This document shows, piece after piece, positions 1 through 8,889 of a stretch of DNA of 64,000 bases. This DNA comes from an uncultured Gardnerella sp. (GTDB taxonomy: Bacteria; Actinomycetota; Actinomycetes; Actinomycetales; Bifidobacteriaceae): NCBI GenBank assembly GCA_947289115.1, contig CAMYPG010000001.1, positions 48,976 to 112,975 on the forward strand, given 5' to 3'. The translations under genes were made by a program, and so were the position numbers. The notes under the pieces were generated by a model. That model worked only from the letters and a program-made list of their open reading frames with translations, was not told where the DNA came from and did not search any database. How positions within the stretch are numbered: the first letter of the stretch is position 1; every line of letters starts with the position of its first letter.

Positions 1-2
1 GC

Positions 3-143
3 AAACTATATGAGTCAGTAAGTTGCATGAGGCTGAATACTATGATGGATTGGCAGCGCGAAGCTTATATTAATTGGCGAGATAGCTTCAATCAATGGCT
101 GCAATCTCACGGACGTGAGCCTATTACTGGAACATGGCTATAA
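3..143 (+). CDS. C-terminal fragment of an upstream gene, cut by the window edge
   Basis: An open frame runs from the window edge to a TAA at 141-143. It ends in about 38 residues rich in Trp and Asn (W-Q-R-E-A-Y-I-N-W-R-D-S-F-N-x-W-L). Internal ATGs at 27 and 42 could make it look like a tiny gene, but neither has a clear Shine-Dalgarno sequence and the frame stays open to the edge. I therefore read it as the tail of a larger protein. It lies only 25 bases upstream of the Mur ligase on the same strand, so it may be the first gene of the cell-wall operon. I do not recognise the family from this fragment. Confidence 0.5.
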   Translation, partial: KLYESVSCMRLNTMMDWQREAYINWRDSFNQWLQSHGREPITGTWL

Positions 144-168
144 AACATTTGGCGAAAAGAAGTAAATT

Positions 169-1965
169 ATGATCATGCATAACACGTTGTCACTAGCAAA
201 CGCAAGTGAAATTTTGCAACACTATGGTTTGTTACGCGAAATGATTCAATATTGTAAAGCAGAAGATACTAATAGTGCTAATACTAAAGAAAAAACTGTA
301 GACTCTACTCATTCTCGCAATGAAATATGGTCTTTAAATCCGTATTATTTCCCAAATATTGATGCAGACGAGTGCTTCACTAACGCAACTTACGATACTC
401 GCGATATTACACTTGGAACACTTCTGTTTATTAAAGGCAATTTTAAGTCGGAATATCTTTTAGATGCAGACAACAAAGGACTTGCTGCATATGTTGCTGA
501 ACAAAGCTACGCACAATACACAAAAGCTGTTGGTTTAATTGTTACGGATGCTAAAAAAGCAATGAGCGTGCTTGCAGCAGCATTCTTTGGAAATCCACAA
601 GAAAAACTCACTATTATTGGAATTACTGGAACTAAAGGCAAAACAACTACAGCCTACTTTACTCACGCTATTCTAAACTCCCATTCGCACGGTAAAGCAG
701 CACTGTTTTCTTCAGTAGATAATTGCGTAGACGGAAAAAATTACGTTGAATCTAATTTAACTACTCCTGAAAGTTTTGATGCTTTCAAAATGATGCGCGA
801 AGCTGTAGATAACGGCATGAAGTATCTTGTTATGGAAGTTTCTTCACAAGCTTATAAGGTGAATCGCGTATACGGTCTTAAATTCGATGTTGCAGCATTC
901 TTAAACATTAGCCCAGACCACATTAGCCCTATTGAGCACCCAACTTTTGAAGATTACTTGTATTGCAAACGACAAATTATTGCAAATACTAAGCGTTTAG
1001 TGCTAAATTCTGATACAGATCACGCAGATCTTCTTTTACAAGATGCAGAACGCAACAATGTGCTCGTAACAACTTTTGCTCGCATTAAAAAAGATGAAAT
1101 AGAAGGCGCTGCTTGCGAAAATAACAATTTCGATGATCTTGACGACGATTGCATAAATTATTGCGCGCCTGCTAACGATGACGATTACACGGAATTACTT
1201 ACTCCTGACTACATTGCAATGCCAGTAGAAAATAGTGAATCACATTGCATCGCTATGCGAGACTCAAGCGAAGACGACGACTATGAAGATAACGACTACG
1301 AAGAAGACGTGCACTACTGCCCTATTGACGAATTCGCATTGTCTATTGCAGGAGATTTTAACTACGAAAATGCTTTAGCTGCAATCGCTATTGCAGGAGA
1401 ATTGGGAATTAATCAGGATACTGATTTACACGCACTACACGCTATTGAGAACGTGAAAATTTCTGGACGCATGGAAGTTTTCAAAGACACGCACTCAAAC
1501 ATGATTGCAGTTGTCGACTATGCGCATAACTACATTTCTACAAAATCAGTTCTTGACTTTGTAGAAGAACGCTACGGCAAATTTAATCCTCGAATTACGC
1601 TAATAACTGGTTCCACAGGAGATAAAGCTGTCGATCGCCGTAAAGAGATTGTTGAAGCAGCGCAAAACCGCATAGAACAGTTTATTTTCACTACTGAAGA
1701 TACTGATACTGAAGACGTAATGCATATTTGCGAGGATATGCAAAGTTATGTTACGAACACGAATGTTTCTTCACGCATTATTATCGACAGAGCTGAAGCA
1801 ATAGAATATGCTTACAACGATGCTGCAAACAGCGAACAAAAAAATGGAAGATTAAACATTCTTCTTGCTATTGGCAAGGGCGATGAACGTTGGATTAAAA
1901 ACAAACGAAAGCATGTGCCGTATGAGGGTGATTCATTCGTAATAAAGCGTCTTTTTGGCCTGTAA
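169..1965 (+). CDS. murE: MurE-type UDP-N-acetylmuramyl-tripeptide synthetase with an acidic insertion
   Basis: Cytoplasmic Mur ligase that adds the third stem-peptide amino acid to UDP-MurNAc-L-Ala-D-Glu using ATP. The ATP loop G-T-K-G-K-T-T-T sits near residue 155. It is followed by the substrate segment L-T-T-P-E-S and the M-E-V-S-S-Q-A and N-I-S-P-D-H-x-S-P motifs typical of MurE. The late T-G-S-T-G-D-K element and a C-terminal Mur domain are present. At 598 residues it is about 100 longer than usual. The excess is largely a strongly acidic Asp/Glu/Asn stretch at about residues 308-388, between the central and C-terminal domains. The position that reads D-N-P-R in meso-DAP enzymes appears here as T-E-D-T-D-T-E-D, so the substrate is probably not DAP (inference; Lys or Orn expected). 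ATG at 169 or 175 could start it; a purine-rich GAAAAGAAG precedes both. A D-Asp-ligase-like gene and a racemase follow. Confidence 0.85.
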   Translation: MIMHNTLSLANASEILQHYGLLREMIQYCKAEDTNSANTKEKTVDSTHSRNEIWSLNPYYFPNIDADECFTNATYDTRDITLGTLLFIKGNFKSEYLLDADNKGLAAYVAEQSYAQYTKAVGLIVTDAKKAMSVLAAAFFGNPQEKLTIIGITGTKGKTTTAYFTHAILNSHSHGKAALFSSVDNCVDGKNYVESNLTTPESFDAFKMMREAVDNGMKYLVMEVSSQAYKVNRVYGLKFDVAAFLNISPDHISPIEHPTFEDYLYCKRQIIANTKRLVLNSDTDHADLLLQDAERNNVLVTTFARIKKDEIEGAACENNNFDDLDDDCINYCAPANDDDYTELLTPDYIAMPVENSESHCIAMRDSSEDDDYEDNDYEEDVHYCPIDEFALSIAGDFNYENALAAIAIAGELGINQDTDLHALHAIENVKISGRMEVFKDTHSNMIAVVDYAHNYISTKSVLDFVEERYGKFNPRITLITGSTGDKAVDRRKEIVEAAQNRIEQFIFTTEDTDTEDVMHICEDMQSYVTNTNVSSRIIIDRAEAIEYAYNDAANSEQKNGRLNILLAIGKGDERWIKNKRKHVPYEGDSFVIKRLFGL

Positions 1966-2084
1966 TATGCTTATACGAAAGTATGAAAATATACGAATAA
2001 AATAAACGCAATTACTACATAAACTAAATAACAAGCTAACTAACAAACTAAATAACAAACAAGTTAAATAACAAATTAAAACAA
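1966..2084 (+). other. AT-rich spacer with short imperfect direct repeats
   Basis: The 119-base gap between the Mur ligase and the ATP-grasp gene contains several imperfect copies of a unit close to AACTAAATAACAA (roughly 2022-2080) with almost no GC. No hairpin terminator is visible, so read-through from the Mur ligase is plausible. The repeats look like slippage-derived low-complexity DNA. Confidence 0.5.
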
Positions 2085-2099
2085 ATGAAGAAGATACAA

Positions 2100-3341
2100 A
2101 TGAAGAATCAACGATTTCAACCTGTGTTACTCGGTAGCGATATAAACGCATATGGCATGGCTCGAGCATTCCATGAAGAATATGGCATTACTTCAATTGC
2201 TTTTGCGCACTTCCAACTTTCACCTACGAAATTTAGCAAAATTGTCGATGTGAGAATTGTTCCAGGCTTTGGAGAACTTCCTACATTCCGCAATACAATG
2301 CTTGATTTTGCTAAATCATGGCATGAGGAACATCCTAATACCAAACTTCTGCTTATTCCTTGCGGCGACGTATACGCGAACCTTTTAAGCCAATGCGGTG
2401 ATGAATTGCACGAATATTTTGCTTTCCACACATTGCCAAATTCGCTCAATCGCCAGCTTAGCCTTAAAAGCTCATTCTATAAAACTTGTGAAAAATACAA
2501 TCTTCCTCATCCAAAAACTAAAGTTGTAAATGCTCAAGAAGTAGCAGCGCACGCTTATGAAGATTTGCCATTCAGGTTCCCTATTGCTATGAAACCAGCG
2601 AATAGCACTAAATGGCTTGATATTGATTTTGAGGGACGTAAAAAAGCTTTTATTATCAATACTCCGCAAGAACTTGATACTCTTATTCAACGCTCGTACA
2701 AAGCTGGCTACGATGACGAAATGATTTTGCAAGACTTTATTCCTGGAGACGACAGCCGCATGCGTGTGCTAAATGCCTACGTTGATAGCAATCATCATGT
2801 GCGCATGATGTTTCTAGGACACCCTCTGCTGGAGGATCCAACTCCAGAAGCGATTGGCAATTATGCAGCTATTATTCCAGACTACAATGAAGAAGTTTTC
2901 CAAAATATTAAAGCATTTTTGGAAGATATACATTACGTTGGCGTAGCTAATTTTGATATGAAATACGATGAGAGAGACGGAAAGTATAAGCTTTTTGAAA
3001 TCAATTTACGTCAAGGACGTTCAAGCTATTTCGTCACTTTAAACGGATTTAATATTGCTAAATATTTTGTTGAAGATTTAATTGACCATAAGCCTTTTGA
3101 CGGAAATACTGTGTTCGGTCGTGGAGAAAAGTTGTGGATGGAGATTCCGCGATCGATATTTTGCAATTATGTAGCAGAAGGCGATGAAAAGAAGCGCGGT
3201 CTTAATATGATTCGTCGCGGCGATTGGGGCACTACGCTAGAATATAAAAAAGATATGAATCTGCTACGCTGGTTGATGATTCGTCATATGTTTTCAATTT
3301 ACACAAGGCGTTACGCAGAATTTTTCCGCAATAAAGCGTGA
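2100..3341 (+). CDS. D-aspartate-ligase-like ATP-grasp enzyme
   Basis: Carboxylate-amine ligase of the ATP-grasp fold. The N-terminus (P-V-L-L-G-S-D-I-N-A-Y-G-M-A-R) resembles the D-aspartate ligases that load D-Asp onto the lysine side chain of UDP-MurNAc-pentapeptide in lactic acid bacteria; this resemblance is recalled, not searched. The ATP-grasp core is seen in the M-K-P-A-N-S segment, the I-L-Q-D-F-I-P-G-D-D-S-R-M-R segment and the metal-binding F-E-I-N-L-R-Q-G-R motif near residue 305. I prefer the ATG at 2100 because GAAGAAG lies 7 bases before it; the in-frame ATG at 2085 has no such site. It lies between a Mur ligase and an Asp/Glu racemase, an arrangement expected for making a D-Asp peptidoglycan cross-bridge. 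A generic carbamoyl-phosphate-synthase-like ligase is the alternative. Confidence 0.75.
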   Translation: MKNQRFQPVLLGSDINAYGMARAFHEEYGITSIAFAHFQLSPTKFSKIVDVRIVPGFGELPTFRNTMLDFAKSWHEEHPNTKLLLIPCGDVYANLLSQCGDELHEYFAFHTLPNSLNRQLSLKSSFYKTCEKYNLPHPKTKVVNAQEVAAHAYEDLPFRFPIAMKPANSTKWLDIDFEGRKKAFIINTPQELDTLIQRSYKAGYDDEMILQDFIPGDDSRMRVLNAYVDSNHHVRMMFLGHPLLEDPTPEAIGNYAAIIPDYNEEVFQNIKAFLEDIHYVGVANFDMKYDERDGKYKLFEINLRQGRSSYFVTLNGFNIAKYFVEDLIDHKPFDGNTVFGRGEKLWMEIPRSIFCNYVAEGDEKKRGLNMIRRGDWGTTLEYKKDMNLLRWLMIRHMFSIYTRRYAEFFRNKA

Positions 3342-3376
3342 AAATTATTGCGTAACTTTGAAGGGAATATGAGACA

Positions 3377-4105
3377 ATGAAACGTCCGTTTTTTGCTGTA
3401 CTTGGCGGCATGGGCACACTTGCAACAGAAAGCTATATTCGTTTACTTAATAAAGAAACGCATGCACATAACGATCAAGAGTTTTTAGATTATGTGGTAT
3501 TCAATGATGCTTCTGTGCCAGATAGAACAGCATATATTGTTGGCGAATCATCCGAAAGCCCATTCCCTACTCTTGCAGACGACATAGCTAAAGCAACTGC
3601 GATAGGTGCTTCATTTATTGTGCTCACGTGCAATACTGCGCATTACTTTTACGATAAGTTCCAAGCACTCACCGACGTGCCAATTATACATATGCCGCGT
3701 GGTGCTGTAGCTGAAGTTTCTAAACGTTACCCAAAGTCTAAATGTAACCGTATTGGATTCTTAGGTACTGCAGGATCGCGTAAAGCTGGAGTGTATCAGC
3801 GCGCTATAGAAGAAGCAGGATACACGTTTGTAGCTCCAGACGACGACTTGCAGAAACGTATTACTTCGCTTATTTACGATGACGTAAAAGGTACAGGAGA
3901 CCTTGATTTTCACCGTTACGAATCTGTTTTAAGCGATATGCTAGACCCTGCAGGAGCATGCCGTTGCGACGCACTTATTTTGGGTTGCACAGAATTAAGC
4001 GTACTTAATGAAGCTTTTCCTCTTCCGCAAATACCGTTAGTTGACGCTCAAGCAGTACTTGTAAAAAATACTGTAGAAAAAGCTAAATCTTTGCGAATTA
4101 AGTAG
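3377..4105 (+). CDS. Aspartate/glutamate racemase family protein
   Basis: PLP-independent amino acid racemase using two cysteines. The first is in L-T-C-N-T-A-H (about residue 82) and the second in L-G-C-T-E-L-S (about residue 204). The N-terminal G-G-M-G-T-L-A-T motif is typical of aspartate racemases. Length (242 residues) is normal. The ATG at 3377 has AAGGG about 10 bases upstream; the ATG at 3369 runs straight into a stop. It is 35 bases downstream of the ATP-grasp ligase on the same strand, so it most likely supplies D-Asp to that enzyme. A separate murI in this window (29.6 kb) covers D-Glu, which supports aspartate as the substrate here (inference). It ends 17 bases before the convergent folC, with no obvious terminator between them. 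Confidence 0.85.
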   Translation: MKRPFFAVLGGMGTLATESYIRLLNKETHAHNDQEFLDYVVFNDASVPDRTAYIVGESSESPFPTLADDIAKATAIGASFIVLTCNTAHYFYDKFQALTDVPIIHMPRGAVAEVSKRYPKSKCNRIGFLGTAGSRKAGVYQRAIEEAGYTFVAPDDDLQKRITSLIYDDVKGTGDLDFHRYESVLSDMLDPAGACRCDALILGCTELSVLNEAFPLPQIPLVDAQAVLVKNTVEKAKSLRIK

Positions 4106-4122
4106 CAAAAATAGCTTAATTT

Positions 4123-5580
4123 TCAAGACTCGTCAATATTCGGGTGTATTGCTACGCGCTGATCCTTTGGCTTTTTTAGATCCGGATTCACGTGCTCAAC
4201 AAGCATTGTACGCGCATCTCCTGCAGTGACGAAACTACCGCAAATAAGCACTCCGTGACCATAGCCCACACCAAGCTCATCGTCTTCATCAACTAAATCA
4301 ACAGCAGTTTGAATAGCATCCGGCAACTCGTCAACACGAATTACGCGATCCTCGCCAAATACGCCTACAGCAATCTTTTCGAGCTCTTCTGGATCCATTA
4401 CACGGTCACGCCAAGAATTACGCGTAACAATAATCTTCGTCAAAATAGGTTCAAGAACACCCAAGTATTCTTCAACTTGCTTATCTGCCATCATTGCCAC
4501 AACGCCAATAAGCTGCTCAAAATGATAGTTTTCTTCAATAGTTTCACGAAGAGACTCGGCAGCATTCACGTTATGTCCACCGTCAATAATGATTGTCGGT
4601 GAAGTACGAACCTGCTCAATACGCCCAGGAACCTTAACCTGACTTAAAGCCTCTGCAACTAAATCGCCATCCAAAGCACCACTTACAGGCAGCACAACCT
4701 CCGCAGCAGCAAGAGCTGCCAAAGCATTATGAGCCTGATGCTTGCCAAACTTGTCAACCGGAACATCCTCATAAGTGCCAAGAGGCGTACGCAAAGTAAC
4801 AACCTGTCCACCAACTGCAGGAGTACGAGACACAACTTCAAGTTCGCCATCGCCATAAGAAGAATCGCGCAATAATGTAGCATGATTGCGCTCCGCAACT
4901 TCCTTAATAATTGGCAAAACCTTAGTTTCATGCGGCTGAGGACCCAAAATAACAGTGCAATTTGGCTTAATAATACCAGCCTTCGTACGCGCAATCTCTT
5001 CAACAGTGTTCCCAAGCCATTGCATGTGATCCATATCAACCGGCCCAATAATTGCAGCATCGGCATTCATAACATTAGTGGCATCCCATTCGCCACCCAT
5101 GCCAACTTCCATAACAGCAACATCAACAGGAGCGTCCGCAAAAGCCCAAATTGCCATGGCTGTAAGCACTTCAAAAAAGCTCATTTTTGGCTTACCGTCA
5201 GCTTCCATGCGAGCGTCAACCATGTCGATAATGTCTTTCATTTGATCCCACACATCAACGAACTGATCGTCACTAATTTCCTGTCCGTCAATCATAATGC
5301 GCTCGTTTACGCGCTCCAAATGTGGAGAAGTATATAATCCGGTTCGCAAACCATATGCTCGACAAATCGACTCAGCCATTCGAGCAGTAGAACCTTTGCC
5401 GTTCGTACCAGTTATGTGAATAACACGCATAGACTGCTCTGGATGACCTAAAATATCGAGAATAAGACGCATGCGATCCAAGTCGAGATTAGTTTTATTG
5501 TGTTCTGGAGCTCGACTCATAATATTGCGTTCGATATCAACAATTCGCTCATTATTGCGATTTGGATTTTCAATAGACAT
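4123..5580 (-). CDS. folC: Bifunctional folylpolyglutamate synthase / dihydrofolate synthase
   Basis: Adds glutamate to dihydropteroate and then to reduced folates. It is a Mur-ligase-fold enzyme with the ATP loop H-I-T-G-T-N-G-K-G-S-T-A near residue 60. The folate-binding stretch G-L-Y-T-S-P-H-L-x-x-x-N-E-R-I follows, then the A-V-M-E-V-G-M-G-G-x-x-D-A-T-N motif near residue 155 and the H-x-x-H-x-A-L-A-A element. The 485-residue length is normal. The first about 25 residues (polar) precede the conserved core. It is transcribed towards the racemase and away from the aminopeptidase, with a 278-base divergent promoter region upstream. Confidence 0.93.
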   Translation of the reverse strand: MSIENPNRNNERIVDIERNIMSRAPEHNKTNLDLDRMRLILDILGHPEQSMRVIHITGTNGKGSTARMAESICRAYGLRTGLYTSPHLERVNERIMIDGQEISDDQFVDVWDQMKDIIDMVDARMEADGKPKMSFFEVLTAMAIWAFADAPVDVAVMEVGMGGEWDATNVMNADAAIIGPVDMDHMQWLGNTVEEIARTKAGIIKPNCTVILGPQPHETKVLPIIKEVAERNHATLLRDSSYGDGELEVVSRTPAVGGQVVTLRTPLGTYEDVPVDKFGKHQAHNALAALAAAEVVLPVSGALDGDLVAEALSQVKVPGRIEQVRTSPTIIIDGGHNVNAAESLRETIEENYHFEQLIGVVAMMADKQVEEYLGVLEPILTKIIVTRNSWRDRVMDPEELEKIAVGVFGEDRVIRVDELPDAIQTAVDLVDEDDELGVGYGHGVLICGSFVTAGDARTMLVEHVNPDLKKPKDQRVAIHPNIDES

Positions 5581-5786
5581 AACTACTCCCCCTAATTTTT
5601 ACGCTCGCTTACTCATTTTCCAACTATCTAGATTAGTTGATACCAACAACACACGCATATAAATATGTTGTGACAATATTCACATAGCAAAAGCGTTTTA
5701 AACGCACTTTGTAAATTGCGTATAAAATCTTGCTATTTTGCACTAAAAAACTCGCATAAAACACTAAATAAGACTATGTTAGTTTA

Positions 5787-5814
5787 TTGACTGTTTATTT
5801 ACTATTTGTATAAT
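5787..5814 (+). promoter_or_regulatory. Sigma-70-type promoter for the aminopeptidase gene
   Basis: TTGACT (5787-5792) and a perfect TATAAT (5809-5814) are separated by 16 bases, 45 bases before the pepP start codon. A good AAGGAG ribosome site follows at about 5846-5851. The rest of the 5581-5858 divergent region is AT-rich, with no further recognisable element. Confidence 0.75.
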
Positions 5815-5858
5815 TTGCGCAAGCAAAAATTAACAAGCAAAAATTAAGGAGTCTCATA

Positions 5859-7454
5859 ATGGCAGAATATACGCCAACTGAGCACGGCGAAGAGCTAAAA
5901 GCTGACGGCACACAAAAGGCAGAAGATCGCGTAAATAACCGTTCACTTCGTCCAAACAGTGATTCTTTTAAAGATTTTATGACGAATAACTGGGATAACC
6001 AGGAGCCAGAAGTTAAGGCTCTTGAATCTAGCAAGTACATTCCAGCTCGTTTAGAGGCTCTTTCAAAGCGTTTCCCAGGCGAACGTTTAGTTATCCCTGC
6101 AGGACAACCAAAGGTGCGTAATAACGACTGCGATTATGCTTTCCGTCCAGACACTACATTTGCTTACTACACTGGCTTAGGTCAAGACTATGAGGCTGGT
6201 GCTGTGCTTGTTATGGAACCGGTTGAAAAAGATAGCGAAGAAGCAAAAGCCGGTAAAAATCATACGCCAGAACTTTTTGTAGCTCCACGCGCAGATAACA
6301 GCACTTCAGCATTTTACAAGGATCCTCACTACGGAGAATATTGGGTTGGTCCTCGCGCAGGCTTAAAAGAACTTAAAGCAATGACCGGCATTGAAACGCG
6401 CGATATTGCAGAACTTGACGACGCTATTGCAAAGAACGTAAGCGACGACGCTAATGGCGAAGGCATTCGCGTGCGAATTGTTCGAGAAACCGATCCTGAG
6501 CTTACTGCAAAAGTTGAAACAATGCGAGAAGCAAGTGGATTTACTGATGAAGATGCAAACACTTGCGCAGACGATAAATTGCACGAATTCGCTGCAGAAG
6601 CACGAATGCTTAAGGACGACTACGAAATTCGCGAAATGCGCAAAGCTATTGCCGCCACAAAACTTGGTTTTGACCGCATGCTTACGCGTTTGCCTAATGC
6701 TTTGGGTCATGAGCATTCCGAGCGCATGATTGAGGGTGCTTTTAATTCTGTTGCTCGCGAAGAAGGCAACGAAGTAGGCTACGACACTATTGTTGCTTCA
6801 GGCAAGCACGCGCCAATTTTGCACTGGATGCGCAACACTGGCGTTGTTTCCAGCGGAGAATTGCTACTTATTGATGCCGGCGTTGAAGTTAACAGCCTCT
6901 ACACTGCTGACATTACACGAACTTTCCCAACGAACGGCAAATTCACTGACTTACAAAAGAAGCTTTACCAGTGCGTTCTTGACGCTCAGCAAGCCGGTTT
7001 TGAGGCTGCTAAACCAGGTGCAACCTACTCCGATATTCACCATGCTTGCATGCGCGTTCTAGCCGAACACTTGCACGAATGGGGAATTTTGAAAGTTAGC
7101 GTTGAAGAATCACTTTCGCCAGAAGGTCAACAGCATCGTCGTTGGCACGCTTGCGGCGTTGCTCATCATCTTGGTTTGGATGTGCACGATTGCGCACAAG
7201 CACGCTACGAGTTTTATCAGGGCGCAAAAATTACTCCAGGAATGATATTCACTATTGAGCCAGGATTATACTTTGCAGCTAACGATTTGATGCTTCCTGA
7301 AGAAATGCGCGGAATTGGAATTCGTATTGAAGATGATGTGCTAATGACTGAAAGCGGTCCAGAGTGGCTTTCTATTGACATTCCAAAGCAAATCGATGAT
7401 GTAGAAGCATGGATGGCTGAACAAGCTCACAAAAGTGATATTTTTCAGCATTAA
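5859..7454 (+). CDS. pepP: Xaa-Pro aminopeptidase (peptidase M24, PepP type)
   Basis: Removes N-terminal residues preceding proline from peptides; a two-metal pita-bread-fold hydrolase of the cytoplasm. Metal ligands are visible in order: two Asp in L-I-D-A-G-V-x(6)-T-A-D-I-T-R-T-F-P (about residues 338 and 350), His in V-A-H-H-L-G-L-D-V-H-D (about 437), Glu in F-T-I-E-P-G-L-Y-F (about 466) and Glu in G-I-R-I-E-D-D-V (about 490). The N-terminal AMP_N domain with F-R-P-D-T-T-F-A-Y-Y-T-G is present. About 50 polar residues precede that domain, making the protein (531 residues) longer than E. coli PepP (about 440). The start is supported by AAGGAG 8 bases upstream. It stands alone behind its own promoter. 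Confidence 0.92.
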   Translation: MAEYTPTEHGEELKADGTQKAEDRVNNRSLRPNSDSFKDFMTNNWDNQEPEVKALESSKYIPARLEALSKRFPGERLVIPAGQPKVRNNDCDYAFRPDTTFAYYTGLGQDYEAGAVLVMEPVEKDSEEAKAGKNHTPELFVAPRADNSTSAFYKDPHYGEYWVGPRAGLKELKAMTGIETRDIAELDDAIAKNVSDDANGEGIRVRIVRETDPELTAKVETMREASGFTDEDANTCADDKLHEFAAEARMLKDDYEIREMRKAIAATKLGFDRMLTRLPNALGHEHSERMIEGAFNSVAREEGNEVGYDTIVASGKHAPILHWMRNTGVVSSGELLLIDAGVEVNSLYTADITRTFPTNGKFTDLQKKLYQCVLDAQQAGFEAAKPGATYSDIHHACMRVLAEHLHEWGILKVSVEESLSPEGQQHRRWHACGVAHHLGLDVHDCAQARYEFYQGAKITPGMIFTIEPGLYFAANDLMLPEEMRGIGIRIEDDVLMTESGPEWLSIDIPKQIDDVEAWMAEQAHKSDIFQH

Positions 7455-7549
7455 GCAATAAATCAAAATAATAGAAAAATATAATAAAAAAGAATAATAA
7501 TAATATAGTACGCCAGCATAAGCTAAGTTAAACGTACGCAATATAGCAC

Positions 7550-7616
7550 TTATGGTGCGCTCTATAGAAACGTAACACGCATTGCGCATATTACTTATCG
7601 AAAGGGCGCACCATAA
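7550..7616. promoter_or_regulatory. Perfect 11-bp inverted repeat upstream of the sugar kinase
   Basis: TTATGGTGCGC (7550-7560) is repeated as its exact reverse complement at 7606-7616, with 45 bases between the arms, in the 285-base gap between pepP and the sugar kinase. There is no T-run, so it does not look like a terminator. It could be a paired operator or a long-loop mRNA structure. The remainder of the gap is AT-rich without other signals. Confidence 0.4.
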
Positions 7617-7739
7617 TTGTTTATGTAGCATTTTTACAAGCAAAATTTGCATCAAAATGCTTTTGAAGAAGCGAGAAGATATTTAGTAAAAAGTATAGCT
7701 CTACAAACTTGCTGCACTGACGCGTGCGAAAGGAATATT

Positions 7740-8642
7740 ATGACTAAGCCAATTGTTCTTTCACTCGGCGAACTTTTATGGGATTTGCTCCCACATGGAA
7801 AACGTGTTGGAGGAGCACCAGCAAATTTTGCATATCATGCACAGTGTCACGGAGCGCAAAGTTGCATGATTAGCGCTGTTGGTCAAGACCAACTCGGCGA
7901 TGAGCTGATTGACAAAGTGAACAAAGCTGGCATCGCTTCAATTATTCAACGCAACGCTTGGCCAACAAGCACTGTAGAAGTAACACTAAAAAATGGAATA
8001 CCAGAGTACACTATTCTGCGAAATATAGCATGGGATCATATTCTTTACACTCGAGAACTCATTGATTTAGTAGAACGAGCAGATGCAGTATGCTTTGGCA
8101 CTCTAAGCTTACGTTCTCAAGAAACTCACGACACAATTTTGCAATTGTTAAAGCATACTAAGCCTGGAGCAATGAAGTTCTTCGATATTAACATTAGAAG
8201 CGATCACTACTCTAAGGATCTTATCGACACATTACTTCAAGAAGCAACAGTATTTAAGCTTAACGATTCGGAACTATTCTTATTACGCGATATGTTCAAT
8301 ATTCGCGACACTTCAGACGAGGAAGCTTGCAAGTGGTTCCAAGCTCGTTACGGACTAGATTATGTGATTCTTACAGGCGGCTCTACTTTTAGTACGATTA
8401 CTACTAGCACTGGAGAAAGCTCAACTATCCCAACTCCACACGTTGAAGTTCTTGACACAGTTGGTGCTGGAGACTCGTTCTCAGGAACATTTGCAGCGCA
8501 TATTCTTAAGGGAGAAAGCTTGCAAGAGGCGCATCGCGCAGCTGTTAATACTGCAGCATTTGTGTGCACTCAAGAAGGAGCATGGCCTAAGTATCCAAAA
8601 CAAATACCAGATTATTTGTCAATGGCAGAAAATAACAAATAA
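7740..8642 (+). CDS. PfkB-family carbohydrate kinase, probably fructokinase
   Basis: Ribokinase-fold sugar kinase that phosphorylates a sugar such as fructose with ATP. The N-terminal signature is seen in L-S-L-G-E-L-L-W-D-L-L-P followed by G-G-A-P-A-N-F-A-Y-H. The C-terminal PfkB motif D-T-V-G-A-G-D-S-F-S-G lies at about residues 238-248 and carries the catalytic Asp. The frame is open upstream for 31 more codons, but the ATG at 7740 is the real start: GAAAGGA precedes it and the conserved domain begins at residue 4. The 300-residue length matches fructokinases. It is monocistronic and ends in a strong bidirectional terminator. Substrate assignment beyond the family is inference. Confidence 0.85.
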   Translation: MTKPIVLSLGELLWDLLPHGKRVGGAPANFAYHAQCHGAQSCMISAVGQDQLGDELIDKVNKAGIASIIQRNAWPTSTVEVTLKNGIPEYTILRNIAWDHILYTRELIDLVERADAVCFGTLSLRSQETHDTILQLLKHTKPGAMKFFDINIRSDHYSKDLIDTLLQEATVFKLNDSELFLLRDMFNIRDTSDEEACKWFQARYGLDYVILTGGSTFSTITTSTGESSTIPTPHVEVLDTVGAGDSFSGTFAAHILKGESLQEAHRAAVNTAAFVCTQEGAWPKYPKQIPDYLSMAENNK

Positions 8643-8676
8643 AACAAAAAATAAAATTTAAATTATAAGATGCAAA

Positions 8677-8710
8677 AATGCCACTTCATAAATCATAATG
8701 AAGTGGCATT
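8677..8710. terminator. Bidirectional Rho-independent terminator
   Basis: A perfect 13-bp stem (AATGCCACTTCAT and its complement) encloses an 8-base loop. On the minus strand the stem is followed by a T-run, ending the tRNA transcript from 8723-8796. On the plus strand it is followed by an AT-rich tail and lies 35 bases after the sugar kinase stop. Confidence 0.85.
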
Positions 8711-8722
8711 ATTAATATCTTG

Positions 8723-8796
8723 TGGGGCCTCAGGGGCTTGAACCCTGGACCGACGGATTATGAGTCCGCTGCTCTAACCGACTGAGCTAAAGCCCC
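8723..8796 (-). tRNA. tRNA with CAT anticodon (elongator Met or Ile2)
   Basis: The minus strand folds as a complete 74-base tRNA with a 7-bp acceptor (GGGGCTT/AGGCCCC), D-arm AGCTCAGTCGGTTAGAGC, anticodon loop CTCATAA and T-arm with GGTTCAAG. The CAT anticodon fits elongator tRNA-Met or the lysidine-modified tRNA-Ile2. The GGACTCATAATCC arm slightly favours Ile2, but sequence alone does not settle it. No CCA is encoded. Confidence 0.9.
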
Positions 8797-8889
8797 ACGC
8801 TAACAAAGTCAGCAACGACTAGATTAGCACATACCCATAAACGTCGCCAACTCAGTGAGTCGAATTTTTGACCTTGCTTAGGATTACTG

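Noticed and set aside
2085..2099. ATG at 2085 as start of the ATP-grasp gene
   Set aside because: No ribosome site upstream, whereas the ATG at 2100 has a well-spaced GAAGAAG.
3300..4105. Whether the aspartate-type racemase could be the cell's MurI
   Set aside because: A standard glutamate racemase with all motifs is present at 29579-30352, and this one has the aspartate-racemase signature.
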